Source of the DNA: an uncultured Clostridia bacterium
Lineage (GTDB): Bacteria; Bacillota; Clostridia; Christensenellales; UBA1242
Direction of reading: 5' to 3'
Length of the DNA stretch: 38,104 bases
NCBI GenBank assembly: GCA_946610655.1
Contig: CAMOCH010000003.1
Location: forward strand, 1 to 38,104
Position 1 is the first letter of the stretch. Every line of letters begins with the position of its first letter. The notes under the pieces are model-generated. The model was not told the DNA's origin, did not search any database, and worked only from the letters and a program-made list of their open reading frames with translations. Of the stretch, positions 29,064 to 36,574 are shown piece by piece. The translations under genes were made by a program, and so were the position numbers.

Positions 29064-29680
29064 TATTTACAAGCCTCCTCTATCTTTTTGATAGCTTCTT
29101 TTGTAATAACAACTTTGTCTGCAACTGCAATATCGTATGTGTTTACAAAATCTGCTGTTGTTACATTAACTAGGCCAAGGTTACCACTTGCACGAACAAC
29201 ATTTTCATTAATGTCTTCTGTTACAACTGTAACACGTTTTTCAATTTTGAAAGCTTCAAGCAAAGCAACCATTTCTTTTGTTTTGCCTTCAAGTTTAAGT
29301 TCGTCAACAACAACAACATTCTTGTCTGCGAATTGTCTTGAAAGTGCACTAACAAAAGCACCAGTTTTCATTTGTTTGTTGATTTTCTTTGAAAAATCTC
29401 TTGGTTTTGGAGCAAATACAACTCCACCTTTGATCCATTGTGGAGCACGAATTGAACCTTGACGAGCACGTCCTGTTCCTTTTTGTCTCCATGGTTTTCT
29501 TCCACCACCACGAACTTCAGTTCTAGTTAGTGTGCTTTTTGTTCCTTGTCTTTGGTTAGCAAGATAGCTAACAATTACTTGATGAATAAGAGCTTCATTA
29601 TAAGGAACTTTGAAAACTGAATCTGCAACAGTAAGTTTGCCTACTTCTTCTGCTTTAACATTATATACTTTAACTTGCAT
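29063..29680 (-). CDS. rplD: 50S ribosomal protein L4
   Basis: [55 protein letters not shown]. Confidence 0.98.
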   Translation of the reverse strand: MQVKVYNVKAEEVGKLTVADSVFKVPYNEALIHQVIVSYLANQRQGTKSTLTRTEVRGGGRKPWRQKGTGRARQGSIRAPQWIKGGVVFAPKPRDFSKKINKQMKTGAFVSALSRQFADKNVVVVDELKLEGKTKEMVALLEAFKIEKRVTVVTEDINENVVRASGNLGLVNVTTADFVNTYDIAVADKVVITKEAIKKIEEACK

Positions 29681-29697
29681 TACTTTTTCCTCCTTCC

Positions 29698-30330
29698 TTA
29701 TTTGCTGCTTTTAACTGCTGAGCAAACTGTAACGATGCTGCCTTTTGCTCCAGGAATAGCTCCTTTAATCAAAAGTAAGTTACGTTCTGCATCTACTCTA
29801 GCGATTTCAAGATTTTGAATTGTTACTTTTTCGTTACCATAATGTCCTGGCATATGAAGACCTTTGATAACACGGCTCATTGATGATGTTGCACCAATTG
29901 AACCAACTTCTCTGTGAACTGGTCCAGTACCGTGAGTCATACGAAGTCTTCTTGCATTCCAACGAACGATTGTTCCTGAGAATCCGCGACCACGAGTGAA
30001 TCCTGATACGTCAACTTTGTCGCCAGCTTTAAATACACTGCATTTAACTTCTGCGCCAAGAGTTAATTGTTCATCGAGTTTAAATTCTTTTAAATATTTT
30101 TTAGCAGAGATGTTAGCTTTCTTAAAATGTCCAGCTTGTGGTTTTGTAACTCTGCTAGCCTTTTCATCAACAAAGGCAAGTTGTGTGGCGTTGTAGCCAT
30201 CTTTTTCTACTGTCTTAACTTGTGATACATAGCAAGGACCTGCTTCAACTACAGTTACAGGAACAAATGTGCCATTATCCAAGAAAATTTGAGACATACC
30301 AATTTTTTTGCCAAGTATAGCTTGTTTCAT
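29698..30330 (-). CDS. rplC: 50S ribosomal protein L3
   Basis: MKQAILGKKIGMSQIF...GRGFSGTIVRWNARRLRMTHGTGPVHREVGSIG. Confidence 0.98.
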   Translation of the reverse strand: MKQAILGKKIGMSQIFLDNGTFVPVTVVEAGPCYVSQVKTVEKDGYNATQLAFVDEKASRVTKPQAGHFKKANISAKKYLKEFKLDEQLTLGAEVKCSVFKAGDKVDVSGFTRGRGFSGTIVRWNARRLRMTHGTGPVHREVGSIGATSSMSRVIKGLHMPGHYGNEKVTIQNLEIARVDAERNLLLIKGAIPGAKGSIVTVCSAVKSSK

Positions 30331-30351
30331 TTTACTTTCTTTCCTCCTGTC

Positions 30352-30660
30352 CTATAGTTTAATGTTGATATCAACGCCAGCAGGAAGGTCGATTTTCATA
30401 AGAGAATCAACTGTTTTTGCTGATGGATTGAAGATATCAATAAGTCTTTTGTGTGTTCTCATTTCAAACTGTTCACGGCTATCCTTATGTTTGTGAACTG
30501 AACGCAAAATTGTTACAACTTCTTTTTCAGTTGGCATAGGGATTGGTCCTGATACTTTTGCACCTGCTTTTTTAGCAGTTTCCACAATTCTTGCTGCAGC
30601 TTGATCAACAAGGTCATGGTCATAAGCTCTAAGCTTAATTCTAATTTTTTGTGTTGCCAT
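30352..30660 (-). CDS. rpsJ: 30S ribosomal protein S10
   Basis: [71 protein letters not shown]. Confidence 0.98.
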   Translation of the reverse strand: MATQKIRIKLRAYDHDLVDQAAARIVETAKKAGAKVSGPIPMPTEKEVVTILRSVHKHKDSREQFEMRTHKRLIDIFNPSAKTVDSLMKIDLPAGVDINIKL

Positions 30661-30683
30661 TAACTATCCTCCAATTTTTATTA

Positions 30684-30902
30684 TATCTTTTCTTTGATGA
30701 TGCCTGCGCACACACCCTGGCTTTCAAAGATTGTTTCGCACTGGTCTTGCCAGCACTTGTCAGCAAAAGTTATCCCACATTGGGAGCAGGTAACCTCTTG
30801 CGTCGTCCCGAATGGTTTGGTATGCTCGCTTCTTTCGACTTGCTTAGCAAAGCTAAGTAGTATCGCAAAAGGGCATAAATATCCCAAAGCCACACACGCA
30901 GC
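30684..30902 (-). promoter_or_regulatory. Candidate S10-operon leader RNA, GC-rich with multiple hairpins
   Basis: Sits between a consensus promoter and rpsJ; hairpins CTTAGC/GCTAAG (30843-30857), TCCCA/TGGGA (30773-30785), GTGCTGG/CCAGTGC (30738-30756), CTTTGA/TCAAAG (30692-30729). Confidence 0.6.
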
Positions 30903-30908
30903 GTTTAT

Positions 30909-30937
30909 ATAATACTACACACACGGGTGCGTGTCAA
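30909..30937 (-). promoter_or_regulatory. S10-operon promoter TTGACA-17-TATTAT
   Basis: Minus strand TTGACA (30932-30937), 17-nt spacer, TATTAT (30909-30914). Confidence 0.8.
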
Positions 30938-30983
30938 GACTTTTTTCAAAAATTTTTAAATATTTTTTTGCATAATTTTTCAA

Positions 30984-31010
30984 CAAAAAAACAGGGCTTT
31001 TTGCCCTGCT
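30984..31010 (-). terminator. Rho-independent terminator upstream of the S10 promoter
   Basis: CAGGGC AAAAA GCCCTG hairpin plus T7 on the minus strand. Confidence 0.85.
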
Positions 31011-31045
31011 ATTATATATATTGATACGCGCGCATACGTACGTGT

Positions 31046-31080
31046 AATAAAAACCGGCGAAAATTCGTCGGTTTTATGTT
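31046..31080 (-). terminator. Terminator of the CPCC gene
   Basis: AAAACCGACGAATTTTCGCCGGTTTTT on the minus strand; near-copy of the 31644-31676 terminator. Confidence 0.8.
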
Positions 31081-31592
31081 TATCCTTGCATATAATCGGC
31101 ATCTTTAACATCTTTCCAAAGCTTAGTTAATAATATTCCATCAATGTTAGCTTTATTTTCGAAATCTTCTTTTGTTTTAAAAATTTCATAACTTTTACCT
31201 TGTGTGAATTCAATACCATCGTCCACCAATAATACACCATAATACTTATTCTTGTAATAAAACTCTACTTCACTATACATATAGAGAGCTTCGATAAAAT
31301 CATCAAAATCTGGCAAAATTTGTTTACCTTCATTGTATAATCTTTTAGCTTTATTTAAAGAAACCATATTTGGATATTGAACACAATTTGGATTAACCCC
31401 TGGATTTTGCTCCCAACCACATATGTCACACTTTCCTTGTCCAAATTGATCAATATGAACTATGTTATTACAAACATCACAATTTTTAACATTTACTTTT
31501 TCATACGGATCATCATATTTAAAAAATTTAAAATCTTTTTTATTTAATCCTGTAACATTTCTGTTATGTTTTTCCCATTTAAACTGTTTCAT
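31080..31592 (-). CDS. CPCC-type cysteine-rich protein, 170 aa
   Basis: MKQFKWEKHNRNV...NCDVCNNIVHIDQFGQGKCDICGWEQNPGVNPNCVQYPNMVSLNKAKRLYNEGK; start at 31592 with AGGAT RBS. The 31997 ORF start is an artefact of reading through rplA in another frame. Confidence 0.75.
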   Translation of the reverse strand: MKQFKWEKHNRNVTGLNKKDFKFFKYDDPYEKVNVKNCDVCNNIVHIDQFGQGKCDICGWEQNPGVNPNCVQYPNMVSLNKAKRLYNEGKQILPDFDDFIEALYMYSEVEFYYKNKYYGVLLVDDGIEFTQGKSYEIFKTKEDFENKANIDGILLTKLWKDVKDADYMQG

Positions 31593-31643
31593 TTCTTTAT
31601 CCTTTGATGGTATTATATCATATAAACATAATTTTTGTACAAT

Positions 31644-31676
31644 AAAAAACCGACGAAATTCGTCGGTTTTATGTTC
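31644..31676 (-). terminator. Terminator after rplA
   Basis: AAAACCGACGAA/TTCGTCGGTTTT hairpin plus T-run on the minus strand. Confidence 0.85.
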
Positions 31677-31677
31677 A

Positions 31678-32367
31678 TTAATTAACTTTGTAAGCAACTT
31701 TAATTCCAGGTCCCATTGTGCTAGCAACGGCAATACTCTTAAAGTATGTTCCTTTTGCAGCTTGTGGTTTTGCTTTTGTAAGTGCATCAATAACAGCGTC
31801 ATAGTTTTCTTTAAGTTTTTCTGCACCAAAGCTCTTTTTACCAATAACAACGTGAACGATACCAAATTTGTCAAGACGATATTCAACTTTACCAGCTTTA
31901 ATATCTTTAAGTGCCTTAGCAACATCTGGAGTAACAGTTCCACTCTTTGGGTTTGGCATAAGACCTCTTGGTCCAAGAACTCTTGCGATACGTCCAACTA
32001 AGCCCATCATATCTGGAGTTGTGATACATGCATCAAAGCCAAGCCAACCTTCTTTGATAATTTTGTCAATCATGTCTTCTGCACCAACAAAATCTGCGCC
32101 ATTTGCTTTTGCAATATCAGCTTTATCGCCTTTTGCAATAACAAGAACTTTAACAGATTTACCAGTTCCGTTTGGAAGAACAACACTTCCACGAACTTGT
32201 TGGTCAGCATTTTTTGGGTCAACACCAAGTTTAACATGAAGTTCAATTGTTTCATCGAATTTTGCAGTAGAAGTTTCTACAGCAAGAGCCAATGCGTCAG
32301 CAACGTCATAAAGTTTTGTGCTATCAACTTTCTTGCTAGATTCTTCGTATTTCTTTCCGTGTTTCAT
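31678..32367 (-). CDS. rplA: 50S ribosomal protein L1
   Basis: [49 protein letters not shown]. Confidence 0.98.
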   Translation of the reverse strand: MKHGKKYEESSKKVDSTKLYDVADALALAVETSTAKFDETIELHVKLGVDPKNADQQVRGSVVLPNGTGKSVKVLVIAKGDKADIAKANGADFVGAEDMIDKIIKEGWLGFDACITTPDMMGLVGRIARVLGPRGLMPNPKSGTVTPDVAKALKDIKAGKVEYRLDKFGIVHVVIGKKSFGAEKLKENYDAVIDALTKAKPQAAKGTYFKSIAVASTMGPGIKVAYKVN

Positions 32368-32381
32368 ATTAGCTCCTCCCC

Positions 32382-32813
32382 CTATTCTTCTACAGTGATG
32401 CCCATTGAACGAGCAGTTCCTTTAACCATGCTCATTGCAGCTTCAAGGCTTGCAGCGTTAAGATCTGGCATTTTTGTTTTTGCAATTTCTTCAACTTGAG
32501 CTTTTGTTAATTTGCCGACTTTTTCTTTGTTTGGTTTTGCACTTGCTGCTTCAAGACCAAGAGCTTTCTTAATCAATACTGCAACAGGTGGTGTCTTTAA
32601 CTCGAAAGTAAAAGATCTGTCTTGATAGATTGTGATCACTACAGGAATGATAAAACCTGCTTGTGATGCTGTTTTGTCGTTAAATTCTTTTGTGAACATG
32701 CCAAGGTTGATTCCAAAAGGTCCAAGACGAGAACCTACTGGAGGAGCTGGTGTTGCTTTACCAGCTGGCAACTGCATTTTAACGACAGCTTGAATTTTTT
32801 TGACTGGTGCCAT
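32382..32813 (-). CDS. rplK: 50S ribosomal protein L11
   Basis: [40 protein letters not shown]; start set to 32813 by the GGAGAG RBS. Confidence 0.98.
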   Translation of the reverse strand: MAPVKKIQAVVKMQLPAGKATPAPPVGSRLGPFGINLGMFTKEFNDKTASQAGFIIPVVITIYQDRSFTFELKTPPVAVLIKKALGLEAASAKPNKEKVGKLTKAQVEEIAKTKMPDLNAASLEAAMSMVKGTARSMGITVEE

Positions 32814-32841
32814 TTTTCTCTCCTTTGCGAATTTTCGCAAT

Positions 32842-32879
32842 GTGGTTTATTTGATGTGCTAAAATTTCACATCTCCCAC
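32842..32879 (-). promoter_or_regulatory. L1-binding autoregulatory element in the rplK-rplA leader
   Basis: RNA GUGGGAG-AUGUG-AAAUUUUAG-CACAU-CAAAUAAACCAC: two helices with an asymmetric loop resembling the 23S L1 site. Confidence 0.7.
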
Positions 32880-32917
32880 TCATATCACAACTAGGGAGTC
32901 ACCCTAGGAGTAATCAA

Positions 32918-33442
32918 TTAAAGAACTTCGATTTGTTCAAAACCAAGTTCAACAGGTGTTGGTCTGCCAAACATTTCAACAGTAACTCTGCATTTTTGAG
33001 CTTCTGCATCAACACTTAAAACATCTCCAACAAATCCTTCAAGAGGGCCATTGATAACTTTAACTTTATCACCTGCTCCAACTTTAAGGTCGATATTAAC
33101 TTTTTCAAGTTTCATACGGCGTATTTCATCTTCTGTAAGAGGAAGAGGTCTTCCTTCTGGTCCAACAAATCCGGTTACGCCACGGGTATTAACTATAGAA
33201 TGCCACAAGCTATCACGATAACGCATTTTAAGTAAAACATAGCAAGGGAACATTTTGCGTTGAACAACTTTTTTCTTTCCATTTTTTTCTTCAATCACAT
33301 CTTCCATAGGAATTCTTGTTTCAATAATGTCATCTTGAAGACCATTTTTTTCAACAAGTTTGTTAATTCCATCAACAACCATGTTTTCATAGCCTGTAAA
33401 TGTGTGAATAATATACCATTTTGCTTCTTCTTTTTCTGCCAT
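32918..33442 (-). CDS. nusG: Transcription termination/antitermination protein NusG
   Basis: KWYIIHTFTGYENMVVDGI...GVTGFVGPEGRPLPLTEDEI...GDKVKVINGPLEGFVGDV. Confidence 0.98.
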   Translation of the reverse strand: MAEKEEAKWYIIHTFTGYENMVVDGINKLVEKNGLQDDIIETRIPMEDVIEEKNGKKKVVQRKMFPCYVLLKMRYRDSLWHSIVNTRGVTGFVGPEGRPLPLTEDEIRRMKLEKVNIDLKVGAGDKVKVINGPLEGFVGDVLSVDAEAQKCRVTVEMFGRPTPVELGFEQIEVL

Positions 33443-33452
33443 TTGGTATCTC

Positions 33453-33743
33453 CTATATCTTCATAATAAGTTTGATTAGCCAGCTAAATAAACTATCAAT
33501 TCCAAAAACAACCAAGCCAAAAATTAACACAACGGCAAGAACCATGCCTGTGTTTTTAACAACTGTTCCGAATTTTGGCCAAGTTACTTTTTTAAGTTCA
33601 CTAACAGTTTCTTTTGCTTTGTTTTTCTTTGGAACTTTATTAGCCTTAGCTTTTTTATCTTTTTTGTTCTTGCTTAAAGACTTTTTGTTTTCGTCCAAAC
33701 CAAGATCATTTTGAGTAGCATTAACTTTTTCGTTTTTAGCCAT
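33453..33743 (-). CDS. secE: Preprotein translocase SecE with Lys-rich N-terminal extension
   Basis: ETVSELKKVTWPKFGTVVKNTGMVLAVVLIFGLVVFGIDSLFSWLIKLI. Confidence 0.93.
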   Translation of the reverse strand: MAKNEKVNATQNDLGLDENKKSLSKNKKDKKAKANKVPKKNKAKETVSELKKVTWPKFGTVVKNTGMVLAVVLIFGLVVFGIDSLFSWLIKLIMKI

Positions 33744-33760
33744 GTTAATTCCTCACCCTA

Positions 33761-33910
33761 TTATTTTGTTTCTTTGTGTTCTGTGTGCTTTTTGCAGAAT
33801 GGACAATATTTGCTTAATGTGATTCTGTCTGGATCATTTTTCTTATTTTTGTAATTGTCATAATTGCGTTGTTTGCATTCTGTGCATTCTAGTGTAATTT
33901 TAGTTCTCAT
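33761..33910 (-). CDS. rpmG: 50S ribosomal protein L33 (Zn-binding form)
   Basis: Missed by ORF track: [49 protein letters not shown]. Confidence 0.97.
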   Translation of the reverse strand: MRTKITLECTECKQRNYDNYKNKKNDPDRITLSKYCPFCKKHTEHKETK

Positions 33911-33960
33911 TATTTTTTCTCTCCAAAAAAATTAACACCTCCAAATTTAGGTGCGAAAAT

Positions 33961-33989
33961 AATATAACACACGGATGCGTTGTTGTCAA
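33961..33989 (-). promoter_or_regulatory. Promoter of rpmG-secE-nusG-rplKA, TTGACA-17-TATATT
   Basis: Minus strand TTGACA (33984-33989), 17-nt spacer, TATATT (33961-33966). Confidence 0.75.
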
Positions 33990-34278
33990 TAAAAATTTTC
34001 AAATTTTTTTGATATATTTATATTATATAAAAAATAAAGGCGTGCACTCACCTGACATTATTAATTATGGTAAATAGCACGGCACTTTAAAAAAATATTC
34101 AAATTAATTAAATAAAATACGCAAAAAATTAAATGATTTATTAAATTTTGACCATTTTTTGTGCAATTTTTAAAATATTTTGCAGTTTTTAGCTGGTTAT
34201 TACATATATCATAACTCTTTATGCTTAAAAATTTGCAAAATTATATAAAATGTTCAAAAATTTATAATAAAAACAATT

Positions 34279-35298
34279 TTATAAAGGTAAAGATGATTGT
34301 GCTTCAAGTGTTTTTGGATCAACAATTGAATAATTATTGATAAAATTAAAATATCCTTTTGAGGCAATCATTGCGGCATTGTCTGTACACAAACTTATTT
34401 TTGGAGCATACACTTTTGCATTAATTGTTTTCGCCCTTTCTTCCATTCCAGTTCTAAGAGCCATGTTTGCGGAAACCCCACCAGCAAGAACAATCTTTTT
34501 ATAACCCAAGTTTTTGCACGCATCAACCGTTTTGGTTATAACCTGATCAACAGCTTCTTTTTGAAATGATGCACAAACATCTGGAACAGAAACAGTTTGA
34601 CCTCTTTGTTCTGCATTATGTAAATAATTTATAACAGCAGTTTTAAGCCCACTATATGAAAAGTTGTAATTTGTGTGTTTTTCATGAGGTTTGTTAATAA
34701 AAGTGATATTCGCTGAGCCCTGTGCTGCTTGACGTTGAATATTTGGCCCACCAGGATATTCAAGACCACATTCTCTTGCAACTTTATCAAAAGCTTCACC
34801 AATTGCATCATCAGTTGTTGTTCCAAGCAACTTGTGGTTTATATAATCTGTTTGCTCCAAAAGTGCAGTATGTCCACCAGATACAACCAAACACACAAAA
34901 GGTGGTTCAAGCTCTGGATATTCAATATAATTTGCGCAAATATGTCCTTGAATGTGATTCACAGCAATAAGAGGTTTTCCTGTTGCATATGCAAGTGACT
35001 TTGCAAAATTAACCCCAACAATAAGTGCACCAAGAAGCCCTGCCCCATAAGTTACAGCTATTGCGTCAATATCATCTAATGTCAAATTTGCTTTTTCAAG
35101 TGCTTCATTAAGTGCTCCGTCAATATTCATAACATGGTTTCTGCTTGCAATTTCTGGAACAACCCCACCATAAAGTTTATGTATATCAATTTGACTCGCA
35201 ACAACATTTGAAAGCACTTCTCTTCCATTTTTAACAATAGCAATTCCTGTGTCATCACAACTGCTTTCAATACCAAGTATGTAAATATCTTTTTCCAT
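34279..35298 (-). CDS. tsaD: tRNA threonylcarbamoyladenosine biosynthesis protein TsaD
   Basis: ILGIESSCDDTGIAIV, VPEIASRNH, AVNHIQGHICANYIE, VCLVVSGGHTAL; start at 35298 by GGAG RBS. Confidence 0.97.
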   Translation of the reverse strand: MEKDIYILGIESSCDDTGIAIVKNGREVLSNVVASQIDIHKLYGGVVPEIASRNHVMNIDGALNEALEKANLTLDDIDAIAVTYGAGLLGALIVGVNFAKSLAYATGKPLIAVNHIQGHICANYIEYPELEPPFVCLVVSGGHTALLEQTDYINHKLLGTTTDDAIGEAFDKVARECGLEYPGGPNIQRQAAQGSANITFINKPHEKHTNYNFSYSGLKTAVINYLHNAEQRGQTVSVPDVCASFQKEAVDQVITKTVDACKNLGYKKIVLAGGVSANMALRTGMEERAKTINAKVYAPKISLCTDNAAMIASKGYFNFINNYSIVDPKTLEAQSSLPL

Positions 35299-35409
35299 TT
35301 TAATCTCCATTTTAATATCTTTATTGTATAATTTTGCAATTATTTAGCAATATTTTTGCAAAATTTAATATTTTTATAAACAATTACTGCAAAATCAGTT
35401 ATTTTATAG

Positions 35410-36499
35410 TTAATTTCTTAAATTTATCAAACTTTGTAAAATAAATTCTTCAATTTCTCCATCTAACACTGCAGTTGTATTGCTTGTTTGATAATTGGTT
35501 CTATGATCCTTCACCATATTGTATGGATGAAGCACATACGATCTTATTTGACTACCCCATTCAATTTTTTTATCTTGACTTTTTTGTTTAGCTTTTTCTT
35601 TCTCTTCTTCTTCTGTTTTCTTTTCAATAAGCTTACTTTTTAACATCTTCATTGCAAATTCTTTGTTCTGAAGTTGACTTCTTTCGTTTTGACATTGCAC
35701 AACAATACCAGTTGGAATATGAGTGATTCTCACAGCACTTTCTGTTTTGTTAACATGCTGACCACCAGCTCCACTACTACGATAAGTGTCTATCTTCAAA
35801 TCTTCAGCTTTAATTTCTATCTCATTATCATCTTCAATAACAGGGCTAACATCAACACTTGCAAACGATGTATGCCTGCGTTTGTTTGCATCAAAAGGCG
35901 AAATTCTAACAAGTCTGTGTACACCCTTTTCAAATTTCAAATTGCCATATGCGTGGTTACCACTGATATTCAAACATATATTTCTAACACCAGCACCATC
36001 ACCAGCCACTTTGTTAACAATTTCCACAGAATATCCTTGTCTCTCTGCATAGCGAATATACATTCTAGAAAGCATTTCTGCCCAGTCCTGTGCCTCTTCT
36101 CCACCAGCACCAGCATTGATATACAATATGCAGTCATTATCGTCCCATTTGCCGGTATACAAGGTCTGCAGATACAATTTGTTTACCCTATTTCTTAATT
36201 GGTCAATTTCAGCGTTTATATCTCCCATTTGAGCAATTTCTTCATTACTAAAATTTGAGAATAATTCTTCAAAATATTGCACACTAGAATTATTGTTTTC
36301 TAGTTCTTTTATTGTGTCTTCCAAATATCTTTTTTTAGAGCCCAAACTTTTTGCAAGTGCTTGATTCAAATAAAAATCTGGTGCCTCACATTGCTTATCT
36401 ATTTCTGCAAGTTTTGTTTTTAAAGCACCCTCGTCAAAGGCAGTGCATAACTGAGTTATGCAAACGTTTTATTTCTTCAAAATTTTCTCTAATATCCAT
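35410..36499 (-). CDS. prfB: Peptide chain release factor 2, programmed +1 frameshift (36499..36437 joined to 36435..35410)
   Basis: MDIRENFEEIKRLHNSVMHCL + TGA in CTTTGAC, +1 shift gives DEGALKTKLAEIDKQCEAPDFYLNQALAKS...; RSSGAGGQHVNKTESAVRITH is the GGQ region. Confidence 0.95.
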
Positions 36500-36507
36500 A
36501 CACGCGT

Positions 36508-36536
36508 AGTATAACACAATAAACTTTTTTTTGCAA
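36508..36536 (-). promoter_or_regulatory. prfB promoter TTGCAA-17-TATACT
   Basis: Minus strand TTGCAA (36531-36536), 17-nt spacer, TATACT (36508-36513); ATG begins 8 nt further on. Confidence 0.6.
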
Positions 36537-36568
36537 TAAAAAAGGTTATTGCGTTTGCAATAACCTTT
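36535..36568 (-). terminator. Terminator after the 36575 gene
   Basis: GGTTATTGC AAAC GCAATAACC hairpin followed by T6 on the minus strand. Confidence 0.85.
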
Positions 36569-36574
36569 TAATAA

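Noticed and set aside
30681-30893. 70-aa Cys-rich ORF as a confident gene
   Set aside because: GTG start with no RBS ~9 nt from the predicted transcript start, atypical codon usage, and overlap with strong hairpins; kept only as an alternative inside the leader finding.
31021-31052. Plus-strand promoter TTGATA-18-TAATAA driving an antisense RNA to the CPCC gene
   Set aside because: Poor -10, no downstream plus-strand gene, and the sequence is better described as an alternating R/Y tract.
31593-31997. N-terminal extension of ORF 31080..31997
   Set aside because: It reads through rplA in another frame and through the rplA terminator; the RBS and Met at 31592 fit the CPCC family start.
35410-36369. 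prfB as a simple ORF starting at 36369
   Set aside because: The upstream zero-frame MDIRENFEEIKRLHNSVMHCL plus CTTTGAC shows the standard RF2 frameshift arrangement.
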